The notes beneath the pieces are model-generated. The model ran no database searches, was not told the origin of the DNA, and worked only from the letters and a program-made list of their open reading frames with translations. A DNA stretch of 64,000 bases, from contig JAIWNE010000048.1 in the NCBI GenBank assembly GCA_025331445.1, positions 62,001 to 126,000 of the forward strand, read 5' to 3'. Position 1 is the first letter of the stretch; each line of letters starts with the position of its first letter. Below are positions 1-11,520 of the stretch, piece after piece. A program made the translations under genes and the position numbers. This stretch comes from Blakeslea trispora (Eukaryota > Mucoromycota > Mucoromycetes > Mucorales > Choanephoraceae).

Positions 1-1676
1 AAGTAGCAAAAACCATTCTTTCCGCAGTCCGCCCGCATCAACACCATCTTCACCCACAAACTCAATCCTTAGTGATTTCTTCAAGTCAACTTTGTTTTGT
101 GCTAATTGCCTCAATGAGTCTTCAATCAAGTTTTCTCGAGAAACTCGTAGGACAAGGTAAGGATTGGATATCTTTTGGTGAAAAATCATATTGAAGAAAG
201 CTTCTCGCCACTTTGTCTCCATCTGTTGTTTTGCATCTGACTCAACAATTTTCATTTTAGAACCCATACTGATTAAAAAGGGGTATTGGCAAAAGGCAAA
301 CTTGCCCGACCTTGACTGCCATAACTCAAAATCGCCCATGAGGTTAATGTAGTCTGCCATGGTATTATAGAATTCTGATATAGGCACTTTGTTTACTTGA
401 TTATTAGCAGCAACTGATTTAGTAGTATGTTAGCATCTTTTTATATGATGCAAACACCATGCAACAAAACTTACACAATAAAGCCATCACACGTGAAGCA
501 CTGATAATTTTCCAATCTGACTCATAGGCTGCTGGCAGTGATAATTGACTGCGACATGCTCTTGAAATTCGATGGCTAAGGAAGACATGAACTAGATCCA
601 TTTTCAGTCTAAATTTTCTTGTAGGATAACTGAAAAACAATCATGCAACATGTTATTACAAATCAACCCTGAAGGGGAAAAAAAAAGACAGACAAAAATG
701 ACCTGTACAAACCTTGAAAGCCAATTGACTAACGCATGATGGCATTCGTTTCCTAAGCAACTAAGAATTCCAAAAATACGTTTAAGAAGGCTATGATGAT
801 ACTTTGTTTCTGCGGGAAAGTTGTGTTGTAGTAGTAAAGGATTTTCCAAAATGATCATCAGAAATCTAATATCTGTTATGCTGCGTAAAGGCAATCCTGG
901 CCTCTTTAGCAGGCGCTCAACAGCAGACATCATAGCTCGAATAACATTGATAGGCTAAAGAATATGTGTCACAATTTGACATGTACTCAAAAATCATTTA
1001 AAATCTTACCAAGTCAAGTATAATTCGGTAAGCCTCCTTTGTATCTTCTAAATCAATGCCGCTTTCTTCCAAAGTAGTATCTTTGCTCTATATAAAGAAA
1101 AAAAAACATAGAAATAAATAAAACAGAGAAAAAAAAGGGGCTATTATATTACAATGATAACTTACATTTGAAAAACTATTGTTCAAACAAATCCAATTAC
1201 CAAAGCTTATTTCAATCAGTTTCTCAACAGGTTCATAGAATTTTTCAAGATCCAAATCATCAAGTGCTTTCTTTTTCTCTTTGGACCTGCAAGCATGCAC
1301 AGTTTTTTTGAGTAATTTGAGTGTGAGCGACTGACCAGCAAAAGGCTGTCGGACATGCAGTTTAAGATCATTAATGGTATCACAAACAGGACAACGAAAT
1401 CGAGATACATGGTGAGGATATTTCAGTTCACTTTAAGCAGAGTCGTTAGTGACTGCAAAAACATGAAAAGAAAATAAGCTACCTGTTGCAACACATGCAG
1501 TTTCCTGTGACTGACTGAATGATCTGTTAGCAAGTGGATCGTTGACATTGACTATTACATACGATCGATTCAACCTGTCGAGATTCCAAGGCATCGTGAA
1601 CAGAAAGAGAATTTACTTGTTGTTCCAAGGATACAAGAGGGTTCTCTTTATTCAAGTCAAAAGGCTTTTCTGTCAT
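1..1676 (-). CDS. HECT-type E3 ubiquitin ligase, Hul4/UBE3A-like (C-terminus beyond left edge)
   Basis: Ubiquitin ligase that takes ubiquitin from an E2 onto a HECT cysteine and passes it to substrates. Exons on the minus strand: 1563-1676, 1483-1514, 1166-1430, 1010-1087, 713-954, 475-629 and 413-1 (open). All joins keep frame and have gt/ag ends. The N-terminus carries two Cys pairs (CMCC, then CPVC about 20 residues later), a likely zinc-binding module seen in fungal Hul4-type proteins. A helical middle follows (ENPLLLQ, LLKRIFGILS, NECHHALVNWLSR). The last exon enters the HECT domain with NPYLVLRVSRENLIEDSL and EFVGEDGVDAGGLRKEWF, the hallmark N-lobe start. The catalytic Cys lobe lies outside the window. 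The ATG at 1676 is the first in-frame Met of exon 1. Substrates cannot be inferred. The gene is divergent from pyruvate kinase, about 1.27 kb away. Confidence 0.88.
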
Positions 1677-2855
1677 TTATGTGTTTAGAAATGAGAACGA
1701 GAGTCAAAAAAAATTAAAATAAATTCGAGTTTTGAGAATTAGAGGAAACTCCCATTTTCATCCTAGACTTTTTTTTTTTCTTTTGCTAAGCGCATATGAA
1801 AACAAGAATGAGTCTGTAGCCTCTTTGATTTGTGGCAATAAACGACAGAGCTTGTTTAGAAGAACGCTTTATTCATTTGCTGATGAACTTGTACCTACTT
1901 TTTCTTTCTTTAACAAGAAAGTGGATATGGCTATGTATTATTGGGAGATAGCAGCGTTTTCTCCTGTAGGATCAATATATAATTTTGCTTGAAGAGTTGC
2001 TGAAGTTTTTGTTTAGCTTCAGGATAAACTCCTCTTTGTTATGGGCACTCGGATATCAGTTAGTTCGAACAAACAAAGCACAATAGATGATACTTTTTGA
2101 ATATTAATAGCTTTGTGCTTATTGTAAGCACTACATGCATCTCAAGTCAATAGCTTTTATCTGATTAGCATATCCACTTCAATTTGAAGCTGTCTCCCTG
2201 TAAGAAGCCATTGCTTATGTGACAATGTGTTTTTCTCGAAATAATCCAAGCACTGATTGGAAGTTGTGAGGAGGAACTTTGCTATTCAGAAATATCTGAG
2301 TCTAGAGAACTTCAGTTCATGCAGAGGCTATCGTTCTCCTTTTTAAATTTTCCAGCTTAAAATAGCTTCACAAGTATTTTTGGCATATCACCGTCTTAAA
2401 GATGATGAAAATACTTGAGCAAGATGGGGGTATTTTTAGTCAGTTTACCCTAAAATAAAAGGCAGTGAGACGATTGTGCAACATGAATGAAGTAAATACC
2501 AGCTGAATTCAAACTGACCAATCTAGACTAGGCAATTATATCATGTTATGATGGCACTCCTTATTCCAAAATTAATCCGTCGATATTATCTTGGAGATCA
2601 ACAAATAAAGAAGGAGAGAGATGGCAGTAAAATAAACACGTAAACAAAAAACCAAGTGCAATCACCACAAATTTTTCAAGTGTATTTATATGATTGCAAG
2701 TCTTTTTTCGTGTATATATATATTCTCTAAAGATATCATGAATTCATTTTTTTTTAAAAAGGAGAATACAATCAGCTTAATAGGATAAACGCAAGTGAGA
2801 AGATAAGTGTAGAAGTCGTGAAGCTATCTGATACATCCCGATGCTTCTGTAGGTC
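1677..2855. other. Intergenic region between HECT ligase and pyruvate kinase
   Basis: No convincing gene is visible here. It is AT-rich and should hold the promoters of both divergent neighbours. One open frame near 1732-1992 lacks an ATG start and shows no protein family features. Confidence 0.6.
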
Positions 2856-2930
2856 TATAAAAGGACCAAGAAATTAAGCCCTTTTGATTTTTGTTTTTTT
2901 TTTCTTTTTTTTTTTTTTGTTCTGAAACAT
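2856..2930 (+). promoter_or_regulatory. Pyruvate kinase core promoter: TATA box and CT/T tract
   Basis: A consensus TATAAAA at 2856-2862 lies 88 bp before the pyruvate kinase ATG. It is followed by a long T/CT-rich tract at about 2881-2920. This arrangement is typical of strongly expressed fungal glycolytic genes. The transcription start is expected inside or just after the tract. That is inference from layout, not seen directly. Confidence 0.6.
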
Positions 2931-2949
2931 CTTTGCATAATTTTTAAAA

Positions 2950-5128
2950 ATGGCTCCTATTATCAATCCTGAAATGACCTCCAACATTCAATGGGTCGCA
3001 AACATGAATGTTGATGTAGAATGCACTGCTGGACGCAAATCAAGCATCATTGGTACTATTGGTAAGTAAAACAGTCAATCGATTCAAGATGTTCCCTGTC
3101 TTATCTTGGCATTACAGGACCCAAAACAAACAGTGTTGAAATGTTGACCCAGCTTAGAAACGCGGGTTTGAATGTTGTTCGCATGAATTTTTCTCATGGT
3201 AGCTATGAAGTAAGGCTCTTTTCAACTTTGGTTGTAAGTATCACTTGGATCTAACCAATATTATATAGTACCACCAATCTGTTATCGACAACACACGCAA
3301 AAGTGTTGAATGTAGGTTACTGATTATTATAGTATAGTCTGTATGAATTAAATCCCTTGATATTGTTTAGTGCATCCTGGCCGACCTGTTGCTATTGCTC
3401 TTGATAACAAGGGCCCTGAGATTCGTACAGGTAACATGAAGGATGATGCCGAAGTAAGTAAAATTTCTTTTTTTTTTTTATATAAGCATGGAGTACTTTT
3501 GGCGCTCTTTGGGAGTCATAGTGTATGAGCATAAATGGGTGTCATTAACCAACATGGATAGGTATCTATCAGTGCTGGTCATGAAATGACTTTTACAGTG
3601 GACGAGAGTTACATGAATTCATGTGATGACAAAGTTCTATTTATTGATTACAAAAATCTCCCCAAAGTCATTGAGGTTGGAAAACTTATTTTCATTGATG
3701 ATGGTGTTCTTTCATTTGAAGTACTCGAAATCAACGGTGACTCACTCAAAGTTGTTGCTAAAAACAATGGCAAGCTTTCTTCTCACAAAGGTGTGAATTT
3801 GCCCAACACAGACGTTGATTTACCTGCTTTGTCTGAAAAGGACAAGAAGGATTTGTTGTTTGGTGTCAAGAACAAGGTTGACATGATCTTTGCATCTTTT
3901 ATTCGCCGAGGTCAAGATATCCGAGATATTCGTAAAGTGTTGGGTGAAGAAGGAAAGCACATCAAGATCATTGCTAAGGTTGAAAATCACCAAGGTGTTG
4001 AAAACTTTGATGATATTCTCAAGGAAACGGATGGTGTGATGGTAGCTCGTGGCGTAAGTTCAAAGGATGTCATTTGTTTGTTATATGGCAACTGATCAAA
4101 ATAATAGGATATGGGTATTGAAATCCCCCTTGAACGCGTATTTATTGCACAAAAGATGATGATTACAAAATGTAACTTGGCCGGTAAACCTGTCATTTGG
4201 TAAGCATCCCCAACCAAAAACATAAAAACAAACAAACAATTCTCAACCAATCAATTGCTTAGTGCTACCCAAATGCTTGAATCCATGACTGTAAGTTTGC
4301 CTCAATATGCAACTCTCACAAAACATCTAAACACCTTCTGTAGTACAATCCTCGACCCACCCGTGCTGAGGTCTCTGATGTGGCTAATGCAGTTTTAGAT
4401 GGTGCTGACTGTGTGATGCTCTCAGGAGAGACTGCTAAAGGCAACTATCCTGTAGAAGCCGTCAAGACAATGCATGAAATTTGTCAACTTGCCGAAACTG
4501 TCGTTTGCTACCCTTCTGTCTTTAACGAACTTCGTACATTGACAAGTTTACCCACAGAAACAACAGAAACAGTGGCCTGTGCTGCTGTCGCTGCTGCTCA
4601 TGAACAAAATGCAGGTTGTATCATCGTATTGACAACCTCTGGTAACTCTGCTCGTTTGATTTCCAAGTACAGACCAGAAGCACCCATTATTGTTGTCACA
4701 CGTAATCCACAAACTGCTCGTCAAGTTCATCTCTATAGAGGATGTTTCCCATTCTATTATCCCAAGGCCTCTTCTGCTGCTACATCTCAAGTATCTACAT
4801 CTGAACAGGCATCCCTTCTTAGTCCTAGTGAAAATGCACCATGGCAAGAAGATGTTGACTCTAGAATTAGATGGGGTAAGAGAGAACACGATAACGAAAC
4901 TATGTTGGTAGAAGGTTGACCTTTTTTTTTTCAATTCTATTTATAGGCCTACATCAAGCCATGAAATACGGGTAAAAAATTTTTTTTTCTCAATTTTATT
5001 CAAACAGGAAACTAATCACTTTCTATAGTCTTCTCAAGAGTGGCCAACCTGTTGTTGCTGTTCAAGGCTGGAAAGGAGGTTTGGGCAACACAAACACACT
5101 TCGCGTTATCTATTCTCCTGCCAATTAA
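2950..5128 (+). CDS. Pyruvate kinase
   Basis: Last step of glycolysis in the cytosol: phosphoenolpyruvate plus ADP to pyruvate plus ATP, needing K+ and Mg2+. Ten exons: 2950-3061, 3118-3209, 3269-3311, 3371-3453, 3562-4053, 4108-4199, 4263-4290, 4344-4875, 4947-4971, 5029-5128. The sum is 1599 nt, 532 residues, in frame throughout. Family signatures run in order: [24 protein letters not shown], the B-domain ([11 protein letters not shown]), [11 protein letters not shown] with the catalytic Lys and metal-binding Glu, [36 protein letters not shown] and a C-terminal regulatory domain ending [17 protein letters not shown]. Length matches fungal enzymes. Start: the ATG just after the T tract, consistent with the family N-terminus. 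A polyadenylation-like AATAAA lies about 30 nt past the stop. Confidence 0.96.
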
Positions 5129-5549
5129 GATATGAAAATTCTGTACTTCTATCTGTGCAAATAAAGCATTGTTTTTTTTTTCTTTCGCATAACATTTGTT
5201 GACTTACCTTGTAATTAGTTGATATCTCACCTCAGTAGTACTGTGATGCCATTGATGATTATTCGTTTTTTTTTATAGATATTATGAGCTATATTGAAGG
5301 CATCAGAGTGTTTGATTTTGTTTTCTTTATTGCTTGAGACTTTGGCATGATTAAGAAATGAATGATCTTGAAAGATAAGCACATTGACAAAAGCGCTAGT
5401 TCGCCTCTGACAGTGTAATCCCAAAAGCACTAATGACGACATTTGGGGGACAAAACCAGTAAATTGAACAAGTTCAGGTCAACTTGCTTTGATTTTATCT
5501 ATCGATACCGATGTTCGCAGCTCAAACCATTTTTTTTTATTGATATGAT
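5129..5549. other. Intergenic region after pyruvate kinase
   Basis: Holds the pyruvate kinase 3' end with an AATAAA near 5160. No gene was seen on either strand. Confidence 0.6.
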
Positions 5550-5571
5550 TATGACATAACGTTATGTCATA
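5550..5571. promoter_or_regulatory. Perfect 22-bp palindrome upstream of the nitrilase gene
   Basis: The core ATGACATAACGTTATGTCAT is its own reverse complement and extends one more base pair on each side. It lies about 310 bp before the nitrilase-family ATG. A dyad this long suggests a binding site for a dimeric regulator, possibly bZIP-like because of the TGACATAA half-site. The factor is unknown. Confidence 0.45.
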
Positions 5572-5879
5572 TCTCATAATTCAGAAGAAAAATAAAAGAG
5601 AGAGAGAGCCAATATGTGTGTTGTAGCAACTATCACTCTCATCCTTAAAATACAACAAAGGTAATTAGATTTATGATATGTTTCTAATTCTCTTTTCTTA
5701 TGGTTAGCGTACATGTTATCAACATGAATGAAATCAGAAAAAGCAAAAAGAGCTTGACATTTAGAGACATTCATTGCTGAGTTCAAATAAAGGTCCAAGA
5801 TGCTGCGATATTTCTCTATAAAAGAGATGTTCAAATCACTTTGTTTTCTTTATCGAATTATAACAAATATACATTAATC

Positions 5880-6776
5880 ATGCCAATTGCTGCTGTCGGA
5901 CAATTCTGTGCTACTGAAGATGTAGCTAACAATGCTCGCATTTGTTGCGACCTCATTGAACGCGCATCTAAATTTGGTGCCAAAGTAAGTTGTATTCTTT
6001 TTTTTATATATATATACATCACATCTAATAAGCGTTTGTATTAGATGATTTTCTTACCGGAAGCTGCAGATTTCGTTTCCTCAGGCGAGGAATCTTCTTC
6101 CTCAATCATGCAAAGCAAGGAGCCTTTAAAGTTCGTCGAAAAGATTAAAGAACAAGCAAAGAAGAGTAAGATCTGGGTGTCTCTCACAGTACATGAACCC
6201 ATTGAAGGCGACAAGAAGATGTGGAATACACATTATGTTATCAATGACGAAGGCAAAGAAGAAGCATTTTACCATAAGGCCCATTTAATGAGCATGATGT
6301 TTAAGGAAGGTCCTCAAATGAAGGAAAGTGACAGCACTCATCCAGGAGAAGAAATTGGACAGCCTGTACAAACACCTCTCGGCAAGTTGGGTCTGCAGAT
6401 GTGTTACGATATGCGATTTGCCGAACCTGCCATCATGCTTCGTCAACGAGGTGCAGAAATTCTTGCTTATCCTAGTGCTTTTACAGTGAATACTGGTATG
6501 GCTCATTGGGAGCCCTTGTTGAAAGCAAGAGCCATTGAAACACAATCTTTTGTTATTGCAGCTGCACAAATTGGTCAACACAATGAAAAGAGATCCACCT
6601 ATGGACATGCTATGATCATTGATCCTTGGGGAACTGTTATTGCTCAATGCCCTAGTCACAAGAACGATCCATCCATTGCTATTGCCAATATAGATTTAGA
6701 CTACTTATCTCAACTTCGTGAAGAAATGCCTGTGATTGAAGATCGACGAGTTGATTTATATGCCAAGCTTGGTTAA
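5880..6776 (+). CDS. Nitrilase-superfamily amidase, Nit1/Nit2-like (deaminated glutathione amidase type)
   Basis: Carbon-nitrogen hydrolase. The closest well-known relatives are Nit1/Nit2 enzymes, which hydrolyse deaminated glutathione or omega-amides of 2-oxo acids. Two exons, 5880-5984 and 6045-6776, give 278 residues, normal for the family. The catalytic triad is complete: Glu in FLPEAADF, Lys in FYHKAHLM and Cys in LQMCYDMRF. Further family blocks are YPSAFTVNTGMAHWEPLLKARA and TYGHAMIIDPWGTV. The ATG at 5880 (MPIAAVGQFCAT) fits the usual N-terminus; an earlier in-frame ATG at 5841 would add 13 atypical residues. No signal peptide is obvious, so it is probably cytosolic. The exact substrate cannot be told from sequence. 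Confidence 0.92.
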
Positions 6777-7105
6777 TACATTTTAATAAAGCTATTTTGT
6801 ATATCCCAATCAAAAAATTTGATAGCTACCACTTGTATTTTTTTTTCTCGCAACCAATGATGAAGCATTTCATTGTGCACAGAAAGACATAATCCAGTGG
6901 TATGACATTTAAAGTGACAAACGAAAATAACCCTTTGAGAAAAAAAAAAAAAGAAGCAAGAAGCTTGATTATTTTTATCGGCCGCCTTTTGGCGTTTTAA
7001 TGATTCCATGTTTGTGTTTTTTTTACTCCTCGAAGCAATGTAGGACATTTGCACTTTTTCTCTCTCTTTTTTTTAAAAAAAAACATTTAAATTTCTCAGG
7101 ACATC
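6777..7105. other. Short intergenic region
   Basis: T-rich spacer of about 330 bp with an AATAAA-like signal just after the nitrilase stop and a T/CT tract before the WD40 gene. No gene seen. Confidence 0.55.
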
Positions 7106-9094
7106 ATGTCGCAAAGTGATACTGATATTGATATTATGGATGATGAAATTCCTAAAGCAGAATCAACCTCGAAGGATTCCTTTTCGAGTCAAGCATCTAC
7201 AACTGTCAATCAAGAGCCATTGACAAAAGAGACGCGTAAATTAAGAAAGAAGAAAAAAGTAGAGTCTGATGATGAAGAATTCAGTATCAAAAGTAATCAT
7301 AACAAGCACAAAACCAAATCAAGTAAAAAACCAAGCAACAAACTCCGTGTCAAGGATGTCTTGACAAAAAGCAAAGGGAATGATGATTGCCCAGAGCAGA
7401 AAAGCGATCCATATGACAGTATAGATGATGTAGATACCGATGATTTACTAGAGCAGACAAAGAGATTTTCTAAAATCAAAAGAATCAAAAAGAAAGTAAA
7501 ACGATTGATGCCGGAAACACATACCGAAATACCGAAAAAAGCAGAGGTAATATTAGAAATGGAAACATGACATAAACTTATCTGTTCCGATATGTCTCTT
7601 TTTTTAGAAGAAAGAAAGTGTTTTTGATCCTGACGAAATCAAACAGCTCTCTCAAGACTACCCTGATGACTATTGGAGGTTTCATGCTGATTCAGGCTAT
7701 GATATGATCAACCAAATCAATAGCAAGCATCCCTTAATAGCTTTACCTGTTGACATTTGTGATCAAGGTGCAATTACAGGTATGGTTCTGTCAAAAGATG
7801 GCAACATGCTTGCTACTTTCTCAAATGTGGGAGCCATCAAGGTTTGGGATGTACAAGACAATTTCCGCTTACTCCGCAAGATTCGAGACACAAAAGAAAC
7901 ACAGATTGATGAATTCTATTGTGGTCATATTCTTGATTGTGGCTTACTGGTGACAGGAGGGAAATTGAAAGATCGACATCGTTGGTCTACAGAAGATAAT
8001 GATAATCACATTCTACCATGTCCCATCAAGATATTTGATTTGGTTACCTGTGAACGCATCACTTGCTTAGAAGGACATACAGAAGAGATCCTTTGCATCA
8101 AGGCTGTCCAGTTCAAGAACGACAATTTCTTGGTGTCGACGAGTCAGGATGGCTATATCATGAAATGGCACATGGACAAGACATGGACGTAAGTTGGAGC
8201 ACACATATTTGTGTTGAGGCAGAGTTTAACATGTGATATAACAGAAAACTACTGTCATCCACCTATATGACAGATGGCAACACCTGTATGGCATTCACAG
8301 TGAGCTTTGTACCAAACACTGGTAACAAATACTTTATGGCAGCTTGTGATGAACATCTTGGACTTTATGACTTTGAGAATGAATGCGTAAGTCTGTTTGA
8401 TTTCTTTGTACAAAGCAAAATTAACTTTTTTCAGTGAACATTTAGTTGCTGCAAACGTTTGAAGACATGTATTCTTCTTATTGTGATTGTGGTAAATTTA
8501 TTGACTGGATTGACCGTCCAGCAGATGTGAACGATATGGAAGAGCAAGTGAACGAACTTTCGATAAACCAAGAAGAAAGAGCAAAAGACAAACAGTTTGC
8601 TTATTTCATCAGTCGAGGAGCTGAAATGTGTGATGTGAGTGAGGGTGTCTGTAAGTCATGCCAACAGTCAGTGACATGCACATAATTTAATGGTTATGTA
8701 TAGCTTCAAAACCAAATACCTGCACTTTGCATAAATTGATTTATCCATCAGCTATTGGAGAGCCATTTCAACTTGAGACAGTAAAAAAATTTATGCATGA
8801 AGAGTAAGTCAAGTTAGATAGAGAGAAAGAATTGGCATCTAACCCTCCTTTTATTCCACAAGTTATCATTCTAATTCTTGGCTAGTGAAGATTACATCGA
8901 ATGGCCGATATATATTGGCACCTACCATCTATGGGCAGATATTTGTATTCAATATAGTCACAGGTAATGTGTCTGCCATCATCAAGGAACATCAAGATAT
9001 CGAAGTACGAGATGTTATTTTCCACCCTTATCAACCGTATGTATTCTCGTGTGGTGATGATGGTTATGTGAAAGTGTACTCTTATTCTACATAA
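7106..9094 (+). CDS. WD40-repeat protein with charged N-terminus
   Basis: Six exons: 7106-7546, 7608-8188, 8245-8386, 8446-8650, 8704-8803, 8863-9094; 1701 nt, 566 residues. The first about 150 residues are disordered and rich in Lys, Asp and Ser, with nuclear-localisation-like basic runs (LRKKKKV, KIKRIKKKVKRL). WD40-like blades follow: GNMLATFSNVGAIKVWDV, CLEGHTEEILCIKAV, NFLVSTSQDGYIMKWHMD, and near the end VIFHPYQPYVFSCGDDGYVKVY. Between blades is a cysteine-containing insert (CDCGKFIDW, CKSCQQ overlaps an intron donor). Such beta-propellers act as scaffolds. The basic tail suggests a nuclear role, but that is inference and no named orthologue is claimed. Confidence 0.82.
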
Positions 9095-9157
9095 GCTAAG
9101 GATACCAACAATAATAAAAAAAAAGAGTCCTTTATTGCCTATATGTTGGTTTTTTTT

Positions 9158-10040
9158 TTATAATGAGTCTTGTTTGGAGAGTTCAATCAGAGCATCATCT
9201 TCATCATCTTTTAGGTGTGGACTAGAAAGTGAAGATTTAGGGCGAAATCCACTATAGATTTGGTCCATCAATTCTTCTGAACTCTTATTAGAAAATTCAC
9301 CCAACACGGCTTGTTTGTCGACCTGCTCTTCCCTACTAGGCTTATAGATGGGTGTATCGCTATCAATATCATCCGATGGATCATGGATAGGTATTATCAG
9401 ATGACGTAAATTTAGCTTTTGTTTGACTGTCAGACCAGCTGATGATGAAGAAGAAGGGGAGGGCATATCTGCAGAGTAGATAGGTGGCGTTAGTGAGCCT
9501 TCGGAGCTACTGGACGAGACAGGTGTTTCACGCCGAGAAAGAGTACAGATACAGTATAATGTCGGCCTACTGCAATGAGCGCATGAGGTCGATGCCAACA
9601 AAGCTTCTTGATTAGCTGTACTGAACTGTGGTCGAGTCTGTTGCCAGCTGTAGAACTTTAGTTGCGGTTGTGGTAGTAGTTGCACTTCTAAAAGTACAAA
9701 AAGAAAAAAAAGTTAGACCTTCCTCCATGACTTGTGCTTGTTTGAAATACCTGATAGATCTGTCTTTAGATAACAATTGCACTTGACATGAATTTGTTTT
9801 GTCTTTCTCAAAATACGACAACTCTCACACTGAGAAACTGGTCTGCCCTTTTTCTTTATTTCTATTAGTTCTCTGTCATTATGTGTACACTTGGACGAGC
9901 GGTGACCCTAATTTATGCCAGTTTATACAAGATATTCTTTTTTTTGTGTGTGTGTGTGTGCTATCCTTCTTCTTCACCTTTATGCACTTTATGCAAGCAT
10001 ATTTTTTTTCGATGCCTTCAGGTGTAGTAATGTAAACCAT
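9158..10040 (-). CDS. Copper-fist transcription factor (ACE1/MAC1/CUF1 type)
   Basis: Copper-sensing DNA-binding regulator, reconstructed from three exons: 9978-10040, 9751-9907, 9158-9687; 750 nt, 249 residues. The N-terminal copper fist is complete: YACIKCIKGHRSSKC, then RELIEIKKKGRPVSQCE and CRILRKTKQIHVKCNC. This gives the four zinc ligands, the conserved KGRP minor-groove motif and a basic patch. Intron 1 splits the fist and carries a (GT)n microsatellite. Beyond the fist, a Cys cluster (CAHCSRPTLYCIC) may be the copper-responsive motif. The rest is Ser/Pro/Asp-rich and probably an activation region. Family members switch copper or iron uptake and metallothionein genes. Whether this one activates under copper excess or starvation cannot be told. 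The ATG at 10040 (MVYITT) matches the family start. Confidence 0.88.
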
Positions 10041-10625
10041 AAAGCTTATTAATGTATCAGTAAATCGATTATGAAATAGATAAAAAGGAAAAAATAGAGA
10101 ACAATAGGCAATACCAATTAAGCAGTGCTGTGCCTATTCGCTACCAAAAATGGTGAAGTAATACCACATTGGGTGATTTCTTTTTAGTTGGGAGATTTTT
10201 ATGCTTTGGTTTTTAGTTTTTTTATTTTGTTTTTTTAGGGGCGAAATAACTTTCTAAACTCTATAACAAAGAAACAAGAAAAAGAAAAAAAAAAAGGCCA
10301 TAAAACATACACACACACACACACAAACATACGCACACATGGCAAACCTGCTGTGTATCAAAATCATGAACCTTCAACAATGCTTTCTTTAAGCCAATGA
10401 TAGAAAGGCTCCACTTTCTTAAGGGTAGTCACGCCATTGCTTGAGATATAAGCCAATCAAATCTGAACTTAGCTAAGCCCCTCATTATCATATAGCAAAA
10501 AGGTACTTGAGTGAAAATTTTTTTCATGAGCGGGCCAATTCAGTAATATCTACAGCCCAATTTTTTTCTTTTTTTGTGCTTTTTTTTTCCCTTTCTTTCC
10601 TTCTCTCTGACTCCTACATATCAAT
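10041..10625. promoter_or_regulatory. Divergent promoter region, copper-fist factor and uS14
   Basis: 585 bp shared upstream region. It contains an (AC)n microsatellite near 10308-10325, CCAAT-like sites near 10532 and 10556, and a T/CT-rich tract at about 10560-10615 directly before the ribosomal protein ATG. No coding region seen. Confidence 0.5.
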
Positions 10626-11222
10626 ATGGTTCACGCTAACGTTTGGAACTCTCACCCCAAGTCCTACGGTAAGGGCTCTCGTCAATGGTGAGTATGCTTT
10701 CGACTTGTTTTAGTTGCTTCTTTTTAGTGTTTCTATAGTATGGTTCGGCATCACTCCCTTAAAAAAAAAAAGGAACGAAAAACTACAAGATATGATCAGC
10801 AGCAAATTATCTGACGATTTCTTCATCACTCACTTGTCAAGTGCATACAACGCTTGAGTACAAGCTTATCGTTTGACAATGAAATCGTTTAGTTATCTTT
10901 TCGGGAGCCACTTTTTCTATAGAAAAGGGTCTTGAAGAAAAAGAAGGGGGGTGATGCCTGAGCAGATATTGATGAAACACAGTAGAAGGAGAGAAGAAAG
11001 AAAGAGAGAATTAAACAGACTTTCCTTTTTTAGTCGTGTCTGTGCTCACCGCGCTGGTTTGATCCGCAAGTACAACTTGAACATCTGTCGTCAATGTTTC
11101 CGTGAATACGCCAGTGACATCGGTTTCCACAAGGTAAGAAATCAGCTTTTTTTTTTTTTTTCTTGGCTATGTGATGATGAAAATGAAACTCAACTCTTCT
11201 TTTTTTTTAATAGTACCGTTAA
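10626..11222 (+). CDS. RPS29: 40S ribosomal protein uS14 (S29)
   Basis: Small-subunit ribosomal protein with a four-Cys zinc ribbon near the mRNA channel. Exons 10626-10687, 11034-11133 and 11214-11222; 171 nt, 56 residues, exactly the usual length. The protein starts [20 protein letters not shown] and continues [17 protein letters not shown] and [16 protein letters not shown], with the C-x2-C...C-x2-C zinc set. The last exon is only nine bases: Tyr, Arg, stop. Intron 1 is long (346 nt) for this window. Intron-hosted snoRNAs are known in ribosomal protein genes, but I saw no ordered C and D boxes here. Confidence 0.95.
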
Positions 11223-11520
11223 GTTTCCTTCTTTTTATTTGTTCGAAGGCTTTTTGTCTGTCACAAATTTTCTCGGCCAGCAATAAAAGATTAAAAAAAA
11301 AATATATAATTTTTCTGTCAATATATGTGTGCTTATGTGAGAGTTGACTGGATAAGATGTGTTCATGTGGTTGTGTGTCGATCGAAGCACAAAATGATGT
11401 AAAGATGTTTCTCTGATGATGTGAACCCCCAGTTATACCTGCTATATGAAGGTGTATTCAATCATTTATCCCTATCTTTTTTCTTTTATATATATATATT
11501 TGCGCAATAAATCTAATACT

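Noticed and set aside
1732..1992. 86-codon open frame upstream of pyruvate kinase
   Set aside because: Starts with TTG, low complexity, no family features; it lies in a divergent promoter region.
10688..11033. Possible snoRNA in the long RPS29 intron
   Set aside because: TGATGA- and CTGA-like words occur but not in the C-then-D order with plausible spacing or terminal stem.
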